Source: Eumeta japonica
Taxonomy: Eukaryota; Arthropoda; Insecta; Lepidoptera; Psychidae
NCBI GenBank assembly: GCA_005406025.1
Contig: BGZK01000213.1
Coordinates: 372,001-436,000, forward strand
Direction: 5' to 3'
DNA: 64,000 nt
Position numbers and translations under genes: made by a program. Below, in pieces: positions 1 through 10,500 of this stretch. The notes under the pieces were generated by a model. The model did not search any database. It was not told the DNA's origin and saw only the letters and a program-made list of their open reading frames with translations. Numbering within the stretch: the first letter of the stretch is position 1; each line of letters begins with the position of its first letter.

Positions 1-3000
1 TGAGAGGTATACGCTGGCGCGTCGGGCGGGCAGGGAAATTGTTGCCTGCAACGGCGACTGTATGAAAAATTAAATGCATGTGATATATGATTACAGCCGG
101 TCTACCCCCGTGACATTTCGTGATTTCCCCCGACCGCCCCGCCGCCCCTTCGAGCTTCGCGTGATTAATGGACGATACCTAACTGCCAATTCGTTATGGG
201 AACACTTGCATATTGAAGGACAAAGACGCCTCAGTAAAAGATAAAATCCCGATCCTTGTTGTTCTAACGCCGTTCTATTGGACTTCAGTATTTCGCAAAC
301 ATACTAAAATATACACGTACTACTAAACGTATGCCGCGACGTCGTTTGTTTTCAATTTGCCCTTTGCTCATTCAAACAAAATGTTTAAAATTTGGTCTCT
401 CATGTTGTTTTATTCTATCTGGAATATGAAATTGTTGAAGGTACAAGTTATAGTAGTATGATAATTTCTATCCTGGGACGACAAACGATTCGTTCGTATT
501 TATTGTATCAGTCTGCGGGTGATAAGTGCAGGTTGTTCGTAACGTATCGATAAAAGCGGTCTAGCCCAAACAAATACGATAATGCGTATAAAAAGCTGTC
601 AGGAGTGACAGGACCGATAAAGGCTGTCACGCGGATGGTCATTTGCATAGTCATTAGATAAAATCAGATAGATACGTGTGTGGGATCAGTTTAGTTTTAA
701 ACTAACGAAAGTAATTAGAGATAAGTGTTTTAGTAGATTTCTATAGAACTATTGTATTTAGTCTCATGGCAAAACTTTTCAAACATTTTGCCATACTTAT
801 GTTCTCAATAGTCGAGCAGGTTCAGAAAATACAATTAGTTTAAAAGTTTATATATTTATGATGGCTTGGCATTACAATGGCGCCTGCAATCCTCGAGGCA
901 TCTTATTGACACCCGGCACACTTACTCCTCAGGCGATGATGACCTTGGACAAGTTCGAAGACGAACAAAATTGACTGGTTATTTTAAAAATGGTGGCCAT
1001 TTAAAATGTTCAATATACCAAAAACAAAAGAAGATATTTCGGTGACTTCTTTACATCAAATGACTATTAAATGATAGGATTTAGTTTAATTCTGTATATT
1101 GCATGTAAAAGGGAAAACCTACATTCATTTCGGATGCGCAATGGCATTTTTTTTTGATTCTACAATCTAGTTGGATTTATATTAAACGTGCTCACGTCTA
1201 TGTGTCAGGTTCACATCATCTCCATCCTGGAGCACTATTCTCGCAATATTTTAAACCTGGCACAGCGCGAGTCGAGGGACTGATAACGGCCTCATCACCG
1301 ATACGACGACGACGAAGGGATGGCGTCCTGCCTCTGATACGAAGGTAGCTAATTTTACCAGTCCAAAAACTCCTTGATCAACTAGGCCGTGTCGCAGGAT
1401 TCGCAGGCGGCGCGTATCTTGTTCGAAGCCAACATTCCCCGCTTTGAGCCAATACTGCCCTATATCTAATTATACGTATATTTAGGAGCTACAAAAGACT
1501 ATTACACAATGAAACCTTCAATTAGTGTATATATATGACATACCATATAAAATTTTTGTTAACGTAAAAAACAAGTTTTTTTCTCTACATTGATTATTTT
1601 ACATAATTTCAAGATTTTACAATCGGTCGTGTTAATATTCTCGTAAAGAGGAAAAAAGTATTATTATAGTACAATAAATATGTCATTCTTACAAAAGTTG
1701 GTTTCTTTCTTTGTCGGCGACCCGATTGGGCGGCTTTCCAAGGGCGGATACTTCGGAGAGCACTACATATCGAAATACATTAACTTTATGTAGTACGTTA
1801 AAATGTAAATGATGACACATTGTCACAATTATGTTACAATTTTGACGTCTCGTATGTATCTGAGGACTGATAATAATCCCTTAAAGTGAAACTTCGGCGA
1901 CTATTTGTCAGTAGGTTGTGTCAAAGAGTTTTTTTTACAATAGTTAGGTACCTACTTACGTTTATGTATTGTCGATTTGAAATTTGGCACAGTTTTTTGT
2001 AGGAATCATTTGTTCGCACATACTGTTTTATAGATCAATTTATATTTATAATTATTTACATTTATAAATCAATATGACAATAAATGCCAATTTCAATTTA
2101 GTGCTAAAACCGCACACATACCAGATGCATGAATAAATTCAAGTATTAAATAAATAAATAGTCTAAAATATATCAGTTCTATACAATAGCTTCTGTATTT
2201 ATTTTGTATATTACAGAAATGAGAAACTAAAATGTAATATCTATAAAATTATATACAAAACCTTTCTGTTCTTCATTAAATTCAAATAAAATGTTTGCAC
2301 CAAAATATTCAACAGGATTAAGTTGGGCGATTTATAACTTTTTAACAAGAGCATATAAAATTGTTTAATGGCTTCCGCCCAGGGAAGCCAACATTGTTAA
2401 GTTGTGTAAGTATATAAATTTTAAAATCATGATACATTTTATCATATTACCTCGACGGTTCGGATTTTAACCTTCCAATCTTACTTTATATCCGTAAGTG
2501 CGTTCAATCATAAAAAAATATTTCCAAATCATATTATCTCTTTTGTTGAAAGGAAATTGTATAATTCACAGTTTATCAGAAGGGCTTTCGTCATGTGTTC
2601 AATGTTGCCAGCAACGAGTCATAATTTTGCATAATCCTCGTTATTGCAATAACCGAAGGTGAAGAAACGAAGGAAAGAAATAACAAACCTCGAAAATATC
2701 AACTTCTAGAGCGGGAAATTAGTCGATCAACGAAACGAATCATCGATGTCGTAATGGGCTCCGGTGATCGGTAATCGAATCGACCCAATTTTAGATTTCA
2801 ATTTTCGGCAATCAACCGCTAATGAAACAATAACGCGCCGCACTATTTCAATTCCGGTGACGTAACACGGACCTTTGAGCATGCGTCCCGTCGAAGCTAG
2901 CGAAGGCTTTAAAGCGTGGCTACAGCCCGACAAAACTACCACGGTATTCCTGAAATAATATTACAGCGCATGCAAACGCACGATCTTCGTGGCGGTTTTG

Positions 3001-4384
3001 GCATTTCTCGCATATGCACCTATTGTACATTCCATGACGAATTATAAGATTTATGCAAAATTTGTCGTGAAATCGAGAATCTATAACTCATAATTGAGCA
3101 GAAATAACAGACTTGTCATAATATCATTCGCTTCGATTAGACCCCAGTTTTTCTTAAAATATACTCAACATGAAGCTAGAATAAGCACGGTACTTTCATG
3201 AAAATAGATTAGAAAAAAGTTTCCACAACGAAAATACATAAAGGCGAACAAAACATATCCGGATGGCAGAGAGTTATTCCTCATTTCTATGCGGGTAGGT
3301 AGTTATTACAATCGCTATCCCGATATTGATTATAATCTTTGTTCATCTGTAATAACGTAACTTTACAGTTTTTAAATTCATTCGGCAGTTTGAGAATGTC
3401 ATTATCACAAATAAACAAATTCACTCTATCTCAATTATTTGGTAAAGGTATAAAACCTATGAAAAAATTACTTCTCAACTGGTAGTGACCACCTGCCAGC
3501 GCAGAAAAGGGTAAAATGCGTAATACGGAAAAATGGTAACAATTTCCTTGATTAACGGCAAAATCGTATACACATAGTATATTTGTTGTGCTGTGTTAAG
3601 TTTGATTTATCCCACTATCGGCCACTTCTTTTTATATCACACCGAGCGGTCACGCTAATAACGTACGAGCCTTAAGATCGGTAAGAAGATCGACGCGTGC
3701 GCCATGGCTTAATCGTCCATAGGACAGTATCGTCATCCTGATACTGTCACAAGGGCGCTCCTTCACGTGCCACCGTCCCGCTGGCAAAGGTTCACGACTT
3801 CGTGCTGAAGGTTATCGGGTGGTTAAGCTCCGCGTGCGCGAACTCGCCAGCGGATGCGGCGTCAAATCTATCCATTGTGCTCCGTTTCGCTGCCGACATT
3901 TCCTTTAGCGGTTAGCAATCGACGAATAATAGCCCGCCGTGTGCGTGCAAAATATTAAATTTATCACGATTATTGATGCAAGCGCATGCTGATCGTAAGT
4001 TCAAAATTTTACCGCTTCTGCGAGTATAAAATAATGGGATCTATATGACGTTTGAGATATGACTAATTTTTTCCCAGAACTCCTCACAGGAGGGCTATGT
4101 GTCGTTTGGAATTCATAAAATCCGATCTTAAGGTATTACTAAAAAGTAAAAAAATCGATAAAATAAAAAGTACCTACAATAAAAGTTTCCTAAATAAATA
4201 AAAGTACTTACATAAAGAAAGATTTTCTTAATCGTACACATCATAATAATTTATCTAACGGTTAAAAATGATATAACACCCTACAGGAACAGATTAGCCT
4301 TGTCAGGTAATATATTTATACGTTACGAATACATACATTGATGTCTTTGTCTGCGCTAAAAGGAATTAATTAACGTATACTCAC
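1..4384. other. Gene-free AT-rich stretch, presumed ChaC intron 2
   Basis: I find no convincing coding exon here on either strand. By gene order it should be the second intron of the ChaC gene, whose third exon must lie further left. The sequence is AT-rich with a few GC-richer patches at about 1-180, 1180-1480 and 3650-3950. A TATA-like 'tataaaaag' sits near 587, but no initiator is correctly spaced from it. The short open frames at 1154-1348 and 2727-2942 have no recognisable motif and look like chance. Confidence 0.5.
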
Positions 4385-4420
4385 ATCCTGGTCTTCAATT
4401 AGAGTGGCAACTCTTCCGGG
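4385..4420 (-). CDS. ChaC exon 2 (36-nt exon)
   Basis: This tiny exon encodes PGRVATLIEDQD, the conserved ChaC stretch that follows THRG-x-x-x-K. It has an acceptor 'ttgtttcag' at its 5' side and a donor 'gtgagt' at its 3' side, and it keeps phase 0 at both ends. It is too short for ORF finders. Its identity rests on the exact continuation of the family motif, so I consider it secure despite the 8.1-kb intron. Confidence 0.88.
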
Positions 4421-4479
4421 CTGAAACAATGAAAAAAATTATTTAAATAAATATTATTCGTTCATATTTATCTTTTAAT

Positions 4480-4544
<65 letters not shown>

Positions 4545-7500
4545 AATAAATATAAAAGATAAAAGAATAAATAAAGTATGTAATATAATAATAAAATACT
4601 CGATATTCGTTTCCTTGTCTAGTTTGCCTGAATCAAGGTACATATTGTTAGACGCCACTCTTCATTCAAATGGATATTCGAAACCGATCTAAACCAGTGA
4701 CGCGTATTCAGCTCTCGTTTAACGAGCTGATTCCATAACTCACTCGTAACGACCCGGATCTGTCGTAGTTCGAATTAGACGCGAACCATGAGTTCCACAC
4801 TTGTACAATAACCACGATAAACAGTAATAAATCGTGATTGCTTTCTCGAGAAACGGTTGAAAGTTACACATGAATTCGAACAGAATTCGTATTGTGCCTT
4901 CTGAAGCACCGCGGCATAATTGTAAAATACACTTAAATATATTGTCGATTCTGGTATGCGGAACCGCGCGACAGTACGGCGACGTCAGACGTGACGTAAC
5001 GGCTCTCGTCTTACGTTATAAATAGACGCTAAAATAACGGCCCAAACACGCGCGGCTCCCGTGAACGTCGGCTATTTTTGGGGCGAACGAAAAAACAAAT
5101 CGGGTTATTTGTATTTGGGTGAACGAACGTCCGAAGACGACGAGGTCGGCCTACTGACACGCGTATGTACTACGCGTGCAGTCGTATACTCACGGCGAGC
5201 GGTAACGAAACAAAAAACCGGACAGGTGCGAGTTGAACTCGCGCGGTGAGGGTTCCGCACGATAAATATATTATCTACCATGTTGTTTTAAGAGCATAAG
5301 CTTCTTTGGGTTTTCCTGTAAATCTATAACACAACAACTGTTTCCTGTTTTTAAAATTGGGATTTGCATTTTCGGAGAAAAGGGGAAGATGGCCACTTTT
5401 CATCTATCTTTCTATATAGGTAAAACTATTTATTTTAGTCATAAAAAAGTACATATTTCAAACTTTTACAAGAATCCTTTTCAATTCACGTCAGGATATA
5501 TATTTTTTTAATTTGTCCCCCGAAAGCCTTTATGCATGTATGAAAATGCATTTATTTATGTTACACGTCCATGTTTGGGTCACAGAAGTTCATATGCGTA
5601 CCAACTTTTTGTCTTAATCGGTCCAGTGAATTCGGAACAAATTGACCGTGATAGACAGACACGCGAGTGATCCTATAAGGGTTTCGTTTTTTTTTCATTC
5701 GGACGTACAGAACCCTAAAAACGAAAATAATAAACTAAGAAGATTTAATAGATCATGAATGAATAATCTGCCAAAATTTACGCTTTACGTCTAAGAGTTG
5801 TGTGATTTTGTTATTATTTATTGTTGTACTATGTATATAATATGTACGTATGGACTTCTGATCAGATGTTTTTTTGGATATATAAAACAGGCAATGTAGT
5901 GAGTAACACGAATGTTTGTCGTCCACAATGAAAATGTTTATAAGGAAATACAATTTTCGCGTTGGGTAATTAAATTGACGTTTTGACGTTGGATAATTTC
6001 ATACGACTTAAATTAGTTATATAATGTTTAGTAACATCGCGGTCAGTAGATGTTAAATGAAATTATTAGTTGTGATTGCTTTGTTACGTATTGTACATAA
6101 TAAATTAAGAAATAAGATGAAATTAGCAAATGAATAATATAAACAAGAAAAATAATTTCTATTAAAATTTAAAGTTTAGCGTAGAAAAAAAAAAGATTTT
6201 CAAATTGAATACATTATCTTTTTTACATCTAGAAATAAAAAATAAAATAATTCCATTTTACTCAGTTATTAAGCATAAAATCAAACTAGTATTTTATTAA
6301 AATTTGAATAAAATACTTGCTACATAATGTGTCAATTTCTTTGTCATTTTTCGTTACAATACTATACCCGGAAAAGTAACAAACATGCATTGTTTGAACT
6401 TTTATCTAATTAATTTATTAATAACAATTTAGAGGCACCAGTATTTATCAGTTATAAAAGGAGTGTCTTCACTTGAATAATATCGGACAACTATACGAGT
6501 TAGGCTCGTTTGTCGAGGATTCAAGTGAACTCAACGTAGAGAATATAATATAACACAGAATATGTATATATTAAAGAAAATCAGTAATTAGTTTTTAAGG
6601 AATGTAACAGGCGAATTGATAAATAAATGAATAAATTTATCAGACACTTCCACTTGTAAGGAAACTCAATCATTGAATTCAATCACGAATTAAACATAAT
6701 TCTTTTATTGAATCGCCATTAATTTCCTGTCAGCAGGTAATGAAACTTCCTACTTCCAGATCGGCCTTTATTTAAAAAAAGTGTCGAGCCGCCTATTAGT
6801 ATGAAATATTTTAGATCATTTAGAGAAATCTAACGTATATAACAAGAAAAATGTAGTAAGCCAAATTTTGGTATACATTTGGTGTATATGTGAGTACAAT
6901 GTGGGGTTGATAGCCTAATAGTTTATTTGACTGACCTAAGACAGAACAGCGGTTTTAGGCATAGACTATTCCCTAAAATCGTGTATTGTGTTGAAATGAA
7001 TTTGAATCCATTCAAAATTCCCATCCAGACAAACGCACAAACATATTTATAAGCTACCACAATAAATATTTGATTTATAAATTGGCTTTAAATAACGAGG
7101 AGTTGGCGTTGATATCACGTATGGACCAAAGACTCAATAAAAATTGAAAAAATCTGGTAATAGCTATCTATTAGCAATGGTATTTTTTCACATTATTTAC
7201 TGGAGATTAGTAAATAATGCAGACTAAAAGAATTATGTTTGAATTGGTCATAAATTGTCTTGCAAATGGTACCACTTATACAAAGAATATTTTTTTAGTA
7301 TTTCATTTTAGGAAAAAAATTATTTTTGGGCAGCTAGTAATAGATGCAACCAGCAATGATAAAATTGCATAAACATGCCATACGGGCGACCAGAGAGGCC
7401 AAGGTCTCACAAATCGAGTCTCACAAATTGAGTCCAGAATCCCAAAAAATAAATTAAATCTTATATAAAACAGAAGCATACAAAATCAAAATAATTTTCC

Positions 7501-10500
7501 TACAAAGTTTTATAAATGTTATAGAACGGCACGATTAAACTCTGCTTGATTTTTATTATTTTTCACAAAAAAAAAATATTCGCTAAAAGATATTTCTGAC
7601 GATATATTTTTTCGTTATATTTGGAAAGATAACACAAACAAAATACTCAAGTGCGTGAATGCGACAACGAATTGAACAACGAGTTCAGACTCGGAGATGG
7701 AAACGTTTGAGATTGGCAAAATTTAGTCAATCTCAAGGTAATTACCCAAAAGATGAAGCTCAAAAACGATGGAAACAGATATTTTATTTGTTTACAAAAA
7801 AAAAAAATGGGTAGGTATAGACAAAATAAATACTTTTTATAAAAAAAACCGCTCAATCGCCTTCTGCGTTTCGTGACGCTGCGACACTGAATGTACTAAA
7901 AACCTTAATATCCGTTTCGGCCCCGTTTCCTATGTAGCAGCGTACAGATAACACTTATAAGCAAAACTAGCTTTTGCCTGTGGCTACGCCCGCGTAGACA
8001 CAGAATGATGAGTAACAATGTAATGGGTACGCTTTCCGGGCACATCGCCCAAAAATGTCGCCAAGTTTAAATTTTACGTTGTTCAATGGCGTTCACATCG
8101 TCGGATGTGTCGCCGTTTACTTTTGCGGCTAGTGACGCTGAATGGAATTTCCACAGCGCCGCGAAACGGAGACGAGGCGCACGCGCGCGCGTGACAGTGC
8201 GCGTGCGCTTGCCCTAATATGTCTCGTGCAGTCTTAGTCTGAAATGGCTGAACCAGCTTTGCTGGTTATTCTTCTGATTTAAATTGGTGGATAGATAGAC
8301 AACTCTTGAAATTATCTAAGAAACCTCTGGACTAATTTTAGATATGAATTCTGAATATCGGCTCAAATTTTCAGTTTTACAGGCCGATGTTCAAATCAAT
8401 CTCGAATTGTCAATATACTTTACTACTTGATTTTACGAATTACCACAGCTATCAGCTATACACAGTGTATTTGAGTTAAAAATCTTTATTAGGGAGCTGT
8501 CACACCACTTATTTTAATTGACGGTCTGATAGTGATTAGTTGATTTAGAAAAAATACGAGCACTATTGCAGGTACAGAGATTGAATTTGAGTTCAAAGAT
8601 TTGGAAATGCAGTTTTGCCGGTCAGTTCTTTGCTTTTCGATTTAGTTGCTTTTCCGTGATCAGTTATTGCGCACGCAACGCATACTACGCAACACGATAT
8701 AAATATATTGGATTCAAGGTCATTAGTGTACGCGCCTGGACAGGTTGAAGTACGGTTAGTTTGGGACCTTACCTTGCATTCTTCCCAAAAGTTCAGGTGC
8801 TCAGCGCGTGATCGTTTATTGACACTATACGATTTTTTGTGTTTGCACTTCCGCAATTATAATTATTGTATACTGTATGTATGTTAAATGTATACTGTAT
8901 GTATGTTAAATGTATACTGTATGCGCGAGCAATTCACTTCTGATGACAACGGTCAAGCAAAAGTCCCGTCTCTCTCCGCATGTCCGCCCGCCCCGCGTCC
9001 GTCAGTTGTCTATAGTCTAGGGGAGACAAACTACAATTTAAACCAAAAGGAAAATGGCGTAAACAATCGGCGGTCTTTATAATTTATCAAATTGCTATAT
9101 AAAATATTCACATGCGGATAATAGATTATTGTCTAACTGTATGATTGTTTTATTAATTACAGATATGAGTATATGGCTAGAGAAATCCCTGGGGTGGATC
9201 CCCCAGCTTAGATTTTTTTCACATTAACATAATGCTTATCAGAAGAATGATATATAAAATAAGTCTTCACAAGATATATGTATCTCTATTACTTATAACT
9301 TCACTAAATATTACATTTTTTCCTCATTAACATTGGATATTTACACATAACTAGCATTCGCGTGAGCGTAGTGTGAGGTCTTTTATTTATAATATTAAGC
9401 AACTTATCATGCATATAGTAATCTCAATATCGGTCCTATTATCGATTTTAATACCGGTTCCACGGTCGGTTTTGATTCAGGTCTCGCTCTTGACTCCGAT
9501 CTTGGGCCCGCTGACGATTCCGATCTTGGAGTCGCCCTCGATGCAGTATGTCGAATGCACCATTCGTGTATGTATCTAGAGGCCTCAGAATATAAAACTA
9601 ATTGAGTCTCACAACTAATAGAACCTATACGCAAACTATAGTCTTTTAGAGATTATTTCTTTAAAAACAATGAAACACTATTTCTTTATTTGTAACAAAA
9701 ACCTCAAATACCCGCCATCTTAATTACAATAGAAAACTTTTGATACTCTTGTACAAACTTTTAATACTCATTTTACCATGCCAATGGGCGAATTTCAAAA
9801 ACCCTGAAATATTCATGTCTTCATTTGGAAAAAAGAGCGCAAATACAAATGCAAGACTAACAGCACTTCCATATAAGCTTTCACCCCCATTACAAAATGA
9901 TAAAAGTCAGCTTTGTGCAAAATTTAAGAATATATACTCAGCCGAAATGGACTTATTGACTGACTGATCAACATAGTCTTATTTATATACCTACTATATA
10001 GATAAAATAAATAGTGGAATATTAAGAACAATAAAAGATAAAAAAATGTAACTATGCAAATAGGTAACAATATCATCAGCAATGTAAAAAAACTTCTTAA
10101 CCATGACTAATAAAAAAATAATTTAAATAAAAACTCATCAAATAAAAATATCATTGCGGTGTCTCTCTTTTATTAACAAAGATGATTATTTGTTATATTT
10201 AAAAAAATTCAATTTTTCATGAAACGATTAATGAACATTAGTAAAGGGATATGTGAATATGATAGGTACAGACCAGGTGGAGATCTGTGATCTCTGCCTA
10301 CCCTTTTGCAAAAGAAGTGTGTTAGTTAATGAATAAATATGTAATGAGAAAATTCATTACTAACTTATCAGATTTCGGCATATTTAAATAAAAAAAATAT
10401 ATTTCATAACATTAACAAATTATGTAGTAATATTAATAAGAAATATACATACTGGTTGGGGTGCGAAAAGTGTACCTAAATGGATATTATAGTTCATAAA

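Noticed and set aside
2727..2942. 71-codon minus frame as the missing third ChaC exon
   Set aside because: It lacks the expected WG-x-A and YLxxRE-like motifs of ChaC proteins.
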